Assembly (NCBI GenBank): GCA_032164245.1
Contig: JAVMKO010000004.1
Span: forward strand, 30,543,626-30,607,625
Origin: Sternotherus odoratus
Taxonomy: Eukaryota > Chordata > Testudines > Kinosternidae
Length of the DNA stretch: 64,000 bases
Direction: 5' to 3'
A program made the translations under genes and the position numbers. The notes under the pieces are model-generated. The model was not told the DNA's origin and ran no database searches. It saw nothing but the letters and a program-made list of their open reading frames with translations. Numbering within the stretch: position 1 is the first letter of the stretch; every line of letters starts with the position of its first letter. Below are positions 24,031 through 36,765 of this stretch, piece by piece.

Positions 24031-24964
24031 AGTGGGCTCAATAAAGTTGTATTGTGATGTACATCACTGCATCTGGCTTCCTGATTAAGCTACTCTTGAC
24101 TCCCATGTTACTCTTTTCCTTTTGCACTGCTCTAAATGTGGTTGACATGGTCTTCCACATCTCTGGATTGTCCAAAATCCATGACAGACAATTTAACTTC
24201 ATATGCAAAGACTGGATTGAAATGATTCCTAGAAGTTCCATATAACACCAGGAAATAAAATAAATGCAGCACTCAACAACTCCAGTGGGCTCCCCAGTGC
24301 TAGTTCTGCCTAGAAATGCTATACTTGGAACAACACTGAATTATCTATCCCTGGTTATACCTGCTGTATTGGGCAGGCAACTAATGGTTTCCCTTATAAG
24401 CAAGGACTTGTATTCTTGATAGAAAACTGCACCTAAATTCTGTGGGACCTCATTGTGTCAGGACAGAAGTTCTGTAGCAGCTTATGGTTCTGAATGCATT
24501 AATTACAAAAAAAAGGCAACAATGCAATCAGTACAGTTTTCAGTAAAATAATAATAATGCCTAGCTCTTACACAGCTTATTTAGTAGCACCTGCTTAGCA
24601 ATGTGGTGTTAGCTGGATATTAAATTCAATTTATTTTACTCTTTCCTTATTCTTTACCTATACCACAATGTTGTGTATTGACACCACATAGCTGCACTGA
24701 AGAATTTTTCAAGGAGGAACAAGGAGGTTTTTCACAGCTGGTGAGGAGACAGATTCTGTAGCAAAATTCTGCATCAAAGGGTAGATTCTATATCAGATGC
24801 CATAACTGTAGACTACAAGGAGCCCTGCCTATGATAAGATTTCAGCACATAAAATGCTGCCCTGTGAAGCTCTCCTGGAATGAGGATGTATATAAATGCT
24901 CTGTCGCTCTCTGAGAGCCCCCTGCGTATTTTTTCCCTTTCAAATGTCAATGTGGCTGAAATAA

Positions 24965-25125
24965 AATGTGTCTGTCTGAGAAAGAAAAACCCACTGATGA
25001 CTCATTTTTGTTAGGACTGCTACTGTAGCAGCACCTGAGAGGCTTTATAATCTTGCAGGAACAGCCCAGCAGGTTAATTTCCTGGGCGGGGGAGGGGGGG
25101 AGGGACAGGAGGTTTTCTCTTCTGT
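24965..25125 (+). repeat. Direct repeat copy B, preceded by promoter-like sequence
   Basis: Second copy of the repeat at 23880, about 1.09 kb downstream. Upstream of it, 24885-24970 has TATATAAATGCTCTG and, about 70 bases later, AATAAA, which looks like the U3-R part of an LTR. No internal coding region was seen between the copies. Confidence 0.65.
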
Positions 25126-26594
25126 GGGAATTTGTGGTTTTAAATGGTGGAAAGGTGTCCTCTTTTCCTGTAGGTAAGAAGTTTATAGGGGAGCTATTGA
25201 TTAAAAACATTCATAAAGAATGGAATGTAGTGTATTTGTGATAAGTACTTCCAGGACAATTTGGGGAAGATTCAGTCAAATTAACCCCTCCCCCATCACC
25301 ATCTGTATGGTACTATGTGTGATTAAAAAGTGGTTGGTTTGGTTATTGATTGCTGGAAGGGTGAGTACTGTGTTGTAGGGGGACTAAAGCAAATCACCTG
25401 GGAGAGTGTAATGGGTTTAAAAAATAATAATCTGTCCAGAGGCGAACCAAGACTTAGTTCTTCTTGGGAAAGTGTGGACTAACTTTATTACCATGAATGG
25501 GGTTAGTTTGCATGTATGATAATATAAATCTGGTTCTATAAGCTTAGATGCTTATCAAATGCTTAGATGCAATCAAATGCATAAATGATTTCCTGCAATG
25601 TAATCACTATGGCTCTGCTGCAGGGTGCTGGGAAGTAGGCTGCCTGGAGCCTATGCAGAACTATACCATCTCTGTATGAGGTGAAATGAAAGCATGGCGT
25701 AGGCTGCCTGGATGCTTCTGTGCATGGGGACTTCTTGGGTTGGGCTGGTGGAGCTGCTATTCTGGATCACTAGCCATTTTTCCTCCCGGAGGTGAGTATC
25801 TACTCATCCTTGAGGAGGGCATAGCATGAAGAAGATCTGAAGCTGGATTCCCTTTCCTTCGGCTGCTGAGCACACAGCCTTGTTGCTCAAATTGAGCAGT
25901 GAGAGAGAGAGGACTTTAGGATTAATTCTAAAGCCCTTATCCTCAGTGAATACCTTAATGAAGTCACTTTGGTAGAAGGTAGCCCAGCAGTTCACTGGTA
26001 GCACAGAGAACAGAACTAAGGCTTCATTCAGTACAATTCCCTATCCCTGTTTCATCCTGCTTCTTATATAGTTCCTTTTGGGTTGTCTCTTAATCTTGTT
26101 CATTCACTAGAATTAAGTAACTTCAGAGTGCAGCTCAGCAAATAATTTTTTTCCTCTGCTCATTAAGAGTGCATGCATGTGTGTATGAGAGTCTCTTTCT
26201 TATCCCAGCTCAATAAGTAGGCAGGATAGCACATATATTGTCTATTTGTCCCTGAAGGACAAAAATCTCATGAACAGCTTATTCACTTTAACTGTTTTAT
26301 TACTCTGGTCAAAATATATTTATTTCTACTACCCAAGGAATTGTCTCCAACAAGAATTTAATATGAATGTTTTACTGTGCTTGGGAATAAAGGGTATGAT
26401 TTTTTTTTTATACCTTGTGAAATCACTTCTGCTGGTGCCAAAATCGTATAATACACGTCCTAAAGTATTTTACCTCAACTTTGGGCGAGAGTTCATGACT
26501 GCACAACACAGTGGAGAATAAGGCCAAAGAGTTACACTTCTGCTCTTTACTGAACATGAGGTCTATCATGAAATGATAACTTAATTAAACAGAT

Positions 26595-26835
26595 TCACAA
26601 AGGAAGAGACTTAAAAACCAGACAAATTCAGATGAGAAATAAGGCACAGTACAGGTGATTAACAAACTACCAAAGGAAGTGGACACCTCTCTGGAAGATA
26701 GGCTTTCATTCAGCTCAAGTTATTGGCTCAATAAAGGGCTAACTGGGTGAAATTCTTTGGACTGGGTTATGCAGGTGGTCAGACTAAATGATTTCATTGT
26801 TCCTTTTGGCCTTAGAAGTTATAAATCTATGCCAC
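26595..26835 (+). mobile_element. CR1 3' end, older subfamily
   Basis: CR1 tail sequence including GGGCTAACTGGGTGAAATTC, GGTCAGACTAAATGATTTCA and CCTTTTGGCCTTAGAAGTTA. No coding part is left. Confidence 0.8.
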
Positions 26836-26924
26836 AAAGTGAAATGAAGTGCCCAATATCTGCTGAAAGTTTTGCACCTTTGAGAATGTCTCCCCAGTGA
26901 TAACTGCTAGCTCTCTTGAGCAGT

Positions 26925-27085
26925 AGTTCTGGAAGTGCAGTCAGCATCTTCATCACCATTTTACAGAGGGGGAAAACTGAGGAAGACAGATGTGAAGTGA
27001 CTTACCTAAGGTCACCCAGCTGGCCAGTGGCAGAGCCAAGACTAGACCGAGTCCCGAGTCTTATTCTGGGGCTGTTTTCTAGGCC
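26925..27085 (-). mobile_element. MIR-like SINE
   Basis: The minus-strand reading includes GACTCGGTCTAGTCTTGGC, CACTGGCCAGCTGGGTGACC and CTCAGTTTTCCCCCTCTGTA, the usual MIR core sequence. Confidence 0.75.
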
Positions 27086-29709
27086 AGACTGCCTCTTATG
27101 GGATTGTGACATCAGCTCAGAGTTCAGTGTCACTCATGAATGATTTTTAAGCATTTTGTAATATTCAAAGTGTTTACTTTTTTACTTTCTGTTCTGTGAT
27201 TCTACATGTTCACTGTCAGAAACAAGACATAAGTACATTAAAGAAGTAGGTCTGAGGTACATCAGTTCCAGTATAAAATTTTGCAACCTAAGTTTGTTTT
27301 TAAGCAGTTTGATTTCTAAATAAATGTATACTTGTTTGACACAAAATGTATGTTTTGAAATGAGATCTACAATTAAGTACACATATAGTTAAAGACCCTT
27401 ATCTAAAAGTTAATGTATTCTGTCTCTGTGCTATACTACATGTACCTAGTGCTTCAGTTTGGAAAGGTACAAAAAATCAGTTCCAGTTTTTCTCTGTCTT
27501 TCTCAAATGGATAGAAACCTATATCCATTTGACCCTACTTGCAGAATTTCTCATATAATACTTGTCATCTGTGACAGTCATGGGTATGTTGCTGCTGAGT
27601 TTGCCAAACCTCCTGGGAAGGGGTTCTGGCTAACACTGTGAAGGAATAGTTTTAAAATAGCTTAATTGCAGGATGACTTGTGGACACTGAGAGCAACAGG
27701 CTGAATTATAATCTGAGATGCCATAGATGACTTCAATTCCTGTAGGACAGTCAATGGATGAAGATTTTAAAGCACAGCTGTAACTTCCACAATCTTGGAC
27801 AATATAAGGGCTTCTTTTTTGAGACTCACAAGGGGCCTAAATGTGACCTTGATCCAGCCTCATTCCTGTGTCACTTATGAATATCCATTGCATGCATTGG
27901 TGCTCACAAATCCAACAGCAGATTCTGTGAGCTATATTTCATTGTAAACCTGTATGTTTCCAACTGCAGTAATATAGTATATTAAGTTGTCTGCCAGTCA
28001 TCTTCAATCTTTTCCCTGCAAATCTTAGTGTTTGCATAATTAACACCTGTGTGAATCCATGGTCTTGGTTCTGTATTTATTTTAACATGGATATAGAGAA
28101 AGATTTCTAAAATGTAATACACCCAAATAGCTGAAATGTTAATAACAAAGGTATAACCTCTATGCTCTGTTATAATCCTCTAAAAAGATTAGGATTTAGT
28201 TCACCAATCTGAATTTTTTCTCTGTAAATCTGAATGGAAACAAATGTTTTCATAAACATAACATTCAGTGTTGAATCATATATGCTGCATGGCTAGAACC
28301 CTTAGACATTATTTATCAGGAAGACACTTAAAGGAAAAGATGACCTCTTTTAGATGCATCGAGGTATAGGGTTTTTATACAAATGATAGTTGAAGGCAGA
28401 GAAGCATACAATGTCCACAACAACATGACAAGCCCTCAAAAAGCAATAGTCAACATTTTCCATAAATAAAATGGGTAAACAAAACATTTGTACAGTGACA
28501 TAAAAATTAGTGAATCTTTCTGAATTAAGGATTTAATAAAGCAGTTACTTCATGCAATACATTAAGGCTAAGCATGATGAGATTTTTTTCAGTAAACACT
28601 GGTAAAAATGATTTCACTGTACATACACAAAGATATTTCCATCAATAATAATCAAAATGTACACCCAGGCAAAGTAAGAAAAATGCTGCTTGAGAACTTT
28701 AGGGCTTGATTTGTTTTGGTGGTTGACAATTTGTGTTTCTATGGTTCTAAAGTTTTAACTTTTTGATCTCAATGTCTACTGCCATTACATAAATTATTGC
28801 ATGGTCCTCCATAATTTCCCACAACAGTGAAAATTTTAATAGATAAAAATGGAAGAAAAATGCTTAAAGCCTGTAACTTTGTGCAACTGTGAAAATTTAA
28901 ATTCATTAAAAACAAAAAACAAAAATAATCATTGATATCTGTCAAAATTATTTTTAAAAAATTATTTACATGTTACTTTGTTAGTGCAAATACATTTTCT
29001 CCAACATGGGTGACCTGTATACCCAAGTGTTTTTGTTTTTAAAATGATCTCACCTTTCATTGTAACACTTGTAGTCACAGACTTTAGTTCAGTATTTCAG
29101 TGCATAATTGTCACTATTGTTTTATGCAGACAGGAGGGATTTTCCAAAATCAGAGATGACAGATCTCTCATACCACCAAAAAAGCTTGCAAGAAAAAATC
29201 CATTCAATGTTCACTGAGTTAAAATGAGCTATTCTCTTTATTCCTAAACTGTATCCTCCTAAATATCAAATCTATGTAAGTATCAGTGGTTTCATCCAAA
29301 GTACTATGCCTGTGACATAAATAAAGGGCAGACACCAGGAGATAAATCTTCCAAAATGACCTTATAGCTGGTTAATCAATATATCACAACAAACATATGG
29401 CCCTTTTATTTTCTCTGTTGTACATTGCCCTGATCCATGTATAAATATTGATGCCAGTGTAAAGGTACAAGAACTTGTAGATCAATAAGAAACACTCCTT
29501 TAGGTATATTGATTACCATTTACAAGAGACAGATTTTTTTTTTTGTAAATTACACTTCCATCACTAAGTCTGTTAAACCGTTATCCTATAACTGTGTGTA
29601 GTAACAGAATATCAGAACCTGCCAAAGTAAAACCTAAAAAGAAGATGTATATTTAATTCAAAATCAATACTGAAACAAAAGCAATTGTTTTACATACAGT
29701 GTAACTCAC

Positions 29710-29813
29710 CCATCTTGGGGATGGTGCATTAGTGCCACTTCACTTTTATCAAACTCTTCCACGTCAGAGTCCTCATTTAACAACACATATTTCTCATGCT
29801 TACCTACCTCCAT
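29710..29813 (-). CDS. Unrecognised membrane protein, first coding exon
   Basis: ATG at 29813-29811 has a good context (A at -3, G at +4). The exon codes 34 residues and two bases of a split Gly codon, and ends at GG followed by gtgagt. The protein starts MEVGKHEKYVLLNEDSDVEE and continues FDKSEVALMHHPQD. It has no hydrophobic stretch and is acidic, as expected for a cytoplasmic tail. A ttttacag upstream of the ATG could be a 3' splice site of a 5' UTR intron. The phase fits the next exon exactly. Confidence 0.68.
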
Positions 29814-31134
29814 TATTTTAATTAATCTGTAAAACCTCAAACTAATACCCATGAAAATCTCTGCTGCTTTATTTCATCCCTGCTTATAAACATACCACTA
29901 TAGCCTCTTCTAGCTTTTGTCTCCCACAGTAAAGTTCAGAAACTACTTCAGGGCAGAAGACTTCTTTGTATGAGTTCTCTGAATCTGAAAGGTGAGCCTG
30001 CTTTGTAACTCCAGGAATTCTTGGGTTGCCTCCAGTTGTATTCTGCTAGCTCCTCCTCTCACTTTCACAACAAGTTCCAGTCTCAGAATAGAGAGATGAG
30101 ATTAGGTTAGTTTGCAAGAAGTAGGGGAATGTAAGAAGAGGCAAGAGTGAGGAGAGAGAGAGGAAAAATTACTTTCTTTGTCTCTCTTTTTTTTACTTTC
30201 CCTTTTTTTCAACTAGAAAAATGAGAAAATATTTTATTTTAAAAATGAGAGAAACTAACATTTCTCTTATTTTAATTTTTATCCCCTTTTCAGTGGAGCA
30301 AAGGGAAACGATAGTTAAAGGGAGAGGGAACAAATAAAAAATATCCAAAATATTTTAAACCAAAAGTTTAGTTTAATTTTGAACATTGTTTTCAATCACA
30401 TGCCTGACAAATTTTGAATGAAATAAAATACTTATAAAAAGTTTTTGGAAAAAAAAATCCAAACTCTACTCCCAGTGCTTTCCCGGGTTAACCTGCCTCT
30501 ACCCTACCTCTGATTACCATAAAATATTGGTGAAATCCTGGCCCTGTGGAAGTCATGGGAGTTTTGCTATTGACTTCAATGGAAGGAGGATTTCAACCAC
30601 CTAGCCTTTATTTTCTGGTCTTATTCAGAAAATAACTTTTGCCCTCATTCTATCAACCTCATTTGAGTGACAACTACTCACAGGGAAAGGTATTATCACA
30701 GGGGTTAGGATGACAGAATTAGGCCCCTTGAGCTTTCTTTCTTTAAGAGACAAAGCACGTGAGTAAGTTCATAAGAAGACATCTACAAAATAAACCTCAT
30801 CCTCTAAATTCATGCCAATTATGCACTGTATTTGCCAGGGAAGAGTAATCTATCCGCACTTAGAGAATATCCTAGTCTATTTGCAGAAAGCCAACTGAAC
30901 ATAATATTCCCATAAAATATATTTTTCAGTCCCAAGCGATCTGTTACAGACTGTCTTACTGAATAAATAGGCTAAGCAGGCCAACTATACCTTTGTGTAA
31001 GGATGTGATATTTTGAGTTTGGGTTTATTTTACAGGATGGCCTACTTACCGAGAAATGTTGTTAGGAGCAAAAGAAATCAAATGTTTTTGGGAAAAAAAG
31101 CAAAAGCTTAATTGCTCCCCACGTTGTTATTAAT

Positions 31135-31510
31135 TATTTGTATGACAATAGTGCCTAGCAATCTCAACCAAGCTTGAGTCCCCTTTGTGATCAGTACTGT
31201 ACAAATACACAGGCCCCATCTTATTGAGCTTGCACTCTGAATTGACAAGACAGATTACTTAAATTGTAAGATATTGGGGGCAGGGGTTGTCCTTTTGTTC
31301 TGTGTTTGTCCAGTGGCTAGCACAATAGGCTCCTGGCGCATGTCTGGGATTCCCAGGAGCTATAGCAATACAAAGGAATAATAAGAATTAGAGGAGAAAC
31401 AGCAGCACAGATTGTTGAGACACACACAGCAGGTCAGAGGCAAAGCTAGGATTTGAATCTTGTGTCCCCATTCCTAGTCTAGAGCCCTAAACACCATATG
31501 ACACTGCTTC
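31135..31510 (-). mobile_element. Composite MIR-like SINE region
   Basis: 31385-31505 read on the minus strand is a MIR body (ATTCAAATCCTAGCTTTGCC, then CTCTGACCTGCTGTGTG). The stretch before it (31135-31380) holds sauropsid SINE tail motifs such as GATATTGGGGGCAGGGG, TGTGTTTGTCCAGTGGCTAG and CACAATAGGCTCC. Two overlapping insertions are likely. Confidence 0.6.
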
Positions 31511-33050
31511 TCAGCAGAAAGTTCCAGATGGAAACATTCAGGGCTAGATGGAGCTACACTTATTTACACCAGTTTCAGATTTCTGCCAGAGCAGAAAACA
31601 TACTTACACAGAAAACTGAATGTGTCTCTGGTAAACTAGTAAGATTCGCAGGATCATCATGGTGGGAATTGATTTCTGAGTAAACCTGTGGTCCCAGGAT
31701 TTTTAACTAGAGTGAATTACATTAGTGAAAATGAGAACGTGTAGTACATACAGTACTTTTCAAAGGTGTTCGGGTAGTGTCCTTAAATTTCAGTTTATAG
31801 CACTACATTTCCAACTGAATTATCTATGGGTGTTCAGCCGAGCATAGCTTTCAATCTGTGAACAACAGCAAAATGCATGCACCCTTAAACACATAGAAGC
31901 AAAGTCTCAACCAGTCCAGGGGTCTAATTGTTGTCAACCTGAATACAACTCACTCAATTTCTGCAAGAGTGGTGGTGGCTCTAATGTTAAAGGGATTTCA
32001 GTATTTTAATTTACAAAAATGATGGGCCATATTATGATCCACCTAGTGCCCTTCCAACAGGAGATATGGGCACTCTGCTCCATCCAGAAAAGCAGGTGAA
32101 TAATAGGCAGATGAGAGCAGGGAATGGACATGCCTTGGCCATATCCGATCCCGGCCACCAATGTGCTGGCTAACACAGAAACACTAGCAACAATAATCTA
32201 TGTCAGGTATAGGGATGGAGAACTGAGATGGTCAGGAAGCAGATTGTAACTCAGAGGCAACGTCTAGTTCCTCTCTAATCCTGGGGCACCATAACTATAC
32301 TCACCCTGTATGTGGGACACAGTCACAATTTAGCCTTGTGCTAATTTCTTCCTTGAGCTAGCTGTGCTTGGTGTGATGCCTCCAGTTTGGAGAAATTATG
32401 GTTGATCTGAGTTCACTAGTTAAATTTAGTGGGTTCCAACCCAGAATGTTTCTATTGATGGGTTTATTGAGTAGGTGGCTAGAAAAAATTACGTTGACTT
32501 TAGCATTACATGCTGCTTAAAGGCTATTAGTTCCAAGGAAATTATAGACATCATGAGGATATGTCTCATCAAGGGGTGATATCGGAATGTTTGTGGCAAA
32601 ACATCAGGAGAGGGAAACTGACCTCAGCTAACAAAATGAGAATACTGTATAGCACTTCCATAGCTTTTAAACAGACACTAGAAAAAATATGTTCCTATGA
32701 TGCTACAATAATAAAACCGCCTAATCATTTTGCAGTATTTTAACATCTGATTAAATTATTTCATTTCATTTGTACCATACATTGAAAAATTGTAAACAGA
32801 GTTACTAGGAGTGAGGAAATCAGCATATTTATGAATAAAGAATCAATGATAAAAATCCCTCTGCTAGTATAGCCTGTGCTCTTGGATTAAAATAATACAT
32901 AATTAATAATATAATATAATATATAAATAAAACCCTAATGTCCAGTATTTAAAATCTGGAGGTCACCAAAGGTAAATAAGTATACCACAGGTGAAAAAAA
33001 ATTGATGGTCTTATCTATTCAAAGGATGGACTGCTATTAGAGTCAACAAT

Positions 33051-33105
33051 TACTCGCTTCTCGGCTCTTTTGAGCTAAGATCACGTGTAGTCTCTGTCCT
33101 TTAAA
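33051..33105 (+). pseudogene. U2 snRNA pseudogene fragment (5' part)
   Basis: TCGCTTCTCGG, CTTTTGAGCTAAGATCACGT and GTAGTCTCTGT match the 5' end of U2 snRNA (stem I and the branch-site pairing region) with several changes and an inserted pair of bases. Similarity ends before the Sm site, so it is a truncated, probably retrotransposed copy. No snRNA promoter element was seen upstream. Confidence 0.7.
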
Positions 33106-36100
33106 ATAGGTTTGTATCAGTTCTGTCTTACCAGAGTGCCAAAAAAAGCAACTCCATCTACTCAAAAATGGAGACAATATGCAATAACTTTCTCCAGAAG
33201 TTAATCTGTCAGATTTCATTGAGTTTATAAATGTGCTATGCCAGCTGGATAAAAGCCTCTCCAACATATGCTGTGTGTTAGTCATATGTATAGAACATGT
33301 GACTCACTCCCAACGGTAAGTCATTATTTTAAAATAGTACATTTTTTCTGGATTCATACATTTTCTTTTTAATAATAATTATTTTCCACCCACCTAAATG
33401 TGAAGTGTTTTCATCTGCAAGTTACACTAGTTACTATCACTTTGATTGAAATTAAGGGTTGTTCACATTAGGCATGAGCCAGTTCATGCTCATGTCCAGT
33501 TATCCATGGACAGAGGGGACTCTCTTCATGGAAATCTCCCCGTCCCATGTAGAAGACGGGGCAACTTGCTTTGAAGCATCATACCCTCTTTGCAGACCCC
33601 AAAGGGGCATCCAATTGGTTGGTATCTGTTGGAAACAGAAATAAAGACTAAATACTAGCTACTTGTTATTTGTTATTAACCACCAGTTTATTTTTGTACT
33701 ATTAAAAAGCTTGATATAAAAGGTTTTGTGGTTTTCTCCCCCAAGAAATGGTACCTGTTCCATCCCACAGAAGAGGAAGGATGAATCAGCATAAATAATG
33801 AGGCTATTAGACTGTGACAGTGAGCAATGTAGTGGGTCACCGGCATTTGACAATCAGCTCAATCAACATACACTGATTCCAATTAATCACAGTCTACCAG
33901 GAGAAGGAGCTCAGTGTTTAAATAACGGTGGGGCAATACTTTGTTGATGGTATAAATTAGGCAGTCCAATCTCAGGAAGGCTCCCTAACTGAAGGAAAGA
34001 CAGTCTATCAAAATGCCATTATGCTGTGTGTATAACTGTGCCATTAGTGCTAATGTTTGTGCAGGTCATTGCGGATTCCGTTTCATGATGAATTTAATGA
34101 TAAAATCCTGAAGAATTACTGTTGATTGCTCCTCACTTATTCATCTCAGTCATTCTCCTCATAAGCTCCCATAGACAGTTACACACCAATTGTGTTGTTA
34201 ATCACTGTCCCAGCCTCCACAGCAAAAAAATTGTGAGGTCACTTGGAAATATGCAGGTGAAGAGAGAGGGAGAAAAAAAGGGAGAAATAACACTGGTCCA
34301 GATCATGGCTATGCACTCATGCAGGAGACTAAAGAGCTGTTTATTCCCCTGAGCAGGCTACCTGCATTGTACTAGATAACAGCAGAGAGACAGAGAGAAA
34401 GACCATCCACTACTTCCAGGTTTTTAATCCCATCCCATGCAGGTAGGAGGACAGGGACAAAGAGTGGATGGAGCCATCATCAGTCAGCGGCGCTGAGAGA
34501 TTGCAGAAGGGCTGGTGACTCTTACTTCCACCTCGGAGGAAAGAGGAAAAAATGGACGGGAATATGACGATAGTCATTTCTCTCCCAGTTCCACAGGTGG
34601 GGCAGTGCAAAGATGTGCTGCCCCTAAGTTAGTGTCCAGTCAGCCCAAGGTTATTATATCATTAAGTTTATTTACAATCTCATGTTGCCCCATCAGGGCA
34701 AATTTTTCTCTCAGTTAAACTAATGCAACCTCATTTAAATCAAATTTAAATCAAATTTACCCCCTGTATAAACCCATTGTCTCTCAATGATCTGTAGACA
34801 TCTGCTGACTTCAGAGGTATTGTGCATGATGTGAGACTGTGCTTGATTTGGTCCACTCCATTTAAAAACTAAGACAAGCCTGCTATTCAGTCATAAAAGG
34901 CATTTTCAAACCTGCACCTCTGAAGAAACATTGGATTATTTTATATGCTCAATTTTCTGCTCCCCACGTTAGCCTTGGAATGCATCTTTTGCAGAAGCAG
35001 AACTATTGGCGGCATGGGGCCTGATCCAAAGCTCACTAACATCAAACTGGAGTTTTATGATTGACTACTACAAAGTCTCATCTATGCAAGAGAGGTGAAT
35101 TTGGCCCACTGCATTTTTAAATGACAGAATAGCTGTTTACTGTTTGAGCTTTGTTTAGTCATTACAATTACAAATTTTTCCCGTTTGGGAGACTTCTCGC
35201 ACATCTGAATTAAAGGTCTCACTTCTTTTGTGCACTGTAAAAAGAGCATTTTCTAATGAGGGACAAAGAACAATCCAGTCTGAGTTTAATATAAAAAGAA
35301 AATGTGCAATGTTCCATCAAGATGGTTTGATCTCAACAAGAGTCATCTGTATGTAACAGGTCATGTGAATATGTTATATCATTTCATAGAGGTACTTTAA
35401 AGTGATTTATCCATTACAGAACCCAGATCTTATTTGTATTCCCTGACTTGACCACGCAGACACTAAAATTTTATTTTCCAAGTTAGCTGGAAATAAATGA
35501 AGATCCCACACATCTGAAGCATTCTGGCATCTTTCCATTCGGAGAAGCATAGAATTAGATATTTCTATCCCACTCTCAATTTTACTGCCAGAGAAAGAAT
35601 TTTATAATGTTGCAATGCAGTTTGGAGTACTTATTAATTAATATTGCTGTACGACACATTTTTACAGCAGATGCAATCAAACACAGTAGCACCAGTGTTT
35701 CAAAACAAGATTATAGCTATTTCTGCTTGAAATGTTGAGAGGCAACCAGAAGGTGAACATGAACGTAGCATTTGATTTCATACTTGAGCCTGAAAATTGC
35801 CCATCCTTCCTTCAGATTAGTACTGGATTACAGTTCTTTCTGGAGAAATGGTTTCCATTTCAAACTCTCTATCTAGCTCCAGCATCAGATAACCGATGTC
35901 ACCAAGACTGTAGGTAAATGAAGTGCATCTTTATCCAACAGGGCATGATCCACTGAAATCTTGGAGAGTCTTTCACTTGACTTCAGTTGGTTCTGGGCCA
36001 GACTCATAGAGATCGTTGTTATAATAATAGTAGTATAGGGGGAAAAAAACCAACAAAATCCTGGAAGATGGTCATATAGCCAATAATTCTGTCTTAAGGC

Positions 36101-36479
36101 AAATCTATACTTTTACCTTATTCTGTAAACCAAAATTCAGCCACATGGCTAAACAAGAACCACCCCTCAGAAACCGTCTTTTACTGGATATTCAATTTAG
36201 AATGTAGGTTTTAACAATGATGAATACATCCCATCTACATGACCAAAATATTTAATTGAGAGCCACATGGAAATTCTCACCTAAAAGATCTAGAGCTGCT
36301 TTTTTTGGTGGTGTATTTTTGAAGAAAAGTCCACATCTGGATCTAAAGAGCAGGATATTGCCAAAAATGTTGTCATAGTGGGCCTGATCAAAAGTGAACT
36401 GAAGTAAATAAGAGTCTATTAATGATAAGACACAGGGTGGTTTGAAGATGATCATGCTGAAAATATGTTGCTATAATAG

Positions 36480-36765
36480 GCAGCAGATTTAAAACAAACA
36501 AAAGAAAGTATTTTTTCACATAATGCATAGTCAAGGTATGGAATTCTTTGCCAAAGAATGTTGGGAAGTGTAGTAGGGGAGGTCTATCAATGGTTATTAG
36601 TCTAGCCCGTGTTTGTCAGAAGTTGGGAATGGGTGATGGGATGGATCACTTGATGATTGCCTGTTCTGTTCATTCCCTCTGAAGCACCTGGCTATCATAA
36701 AACAAATTACTGGGCTGGATGGACCTTTGGTCCGACCAGTATGGATGGTCTTAATGGGTTTTTTT
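36480..36765 (+). mobile_element. CR1 3' end
   Basis: It contains GATTTAAAACAAACAAAAGA, the last coding region of CR1, then GGGATGGATCACTTGATGAT and GGGCTGGATGGACCTTTGGT. The terminal octamers are eroded. Confidence 0.88.

Larger units (their letters stand above)
18998..29709 (-). other. Intron between the first coding exon and the transmembrane exon
   Basis: It holds the LTR retrotransposon with nested CR1, the direct repeats at 23880 and 24965, a CR1 tail and a MIR. The stretch 27100-29700 is AT-rich and looks free of known repeats; nothing coding was seen there. Confidence 0.55.
7192..29813 (-). other. Unrecognised gene: predicted type II membrane protein with coiled-coil-like stalk (5 exons, 3' end not seen)
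   Basis: Five minus-strand open segments, each with an AG acceptor and GT donor (the first with a start ATG), join in a single frame through the phases 2, 1, 0, 0. They give 187 residues with no stop. The predicted protein has a short acidic N-terminal tail, basic and aromatic residues, one hydrophobic helix at about residues 54-76, and then a charged Glu/Lys/Gln-rich region with heptad-like Leu/Val/Ile spacing. Positive charges before and negative charges after the helix suggest cytoplasm inside and stalk outside or lumenal. I do not recognise the family. The last exon seen ends at a donor, so more exons should lie further left or off the window. It lies about 24 kb downstream of the NDST gene on the same strand. 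Confidence 0.7.

Noticed and set aside
34011..34110. Cys-rich reading MPLCCVYNC...CGFRF resembling the start of a THAP domain
   Set aside because: The spacing of the Cys and His residues does not fit, the frame ends quickly, and no transposase or host exon follows.
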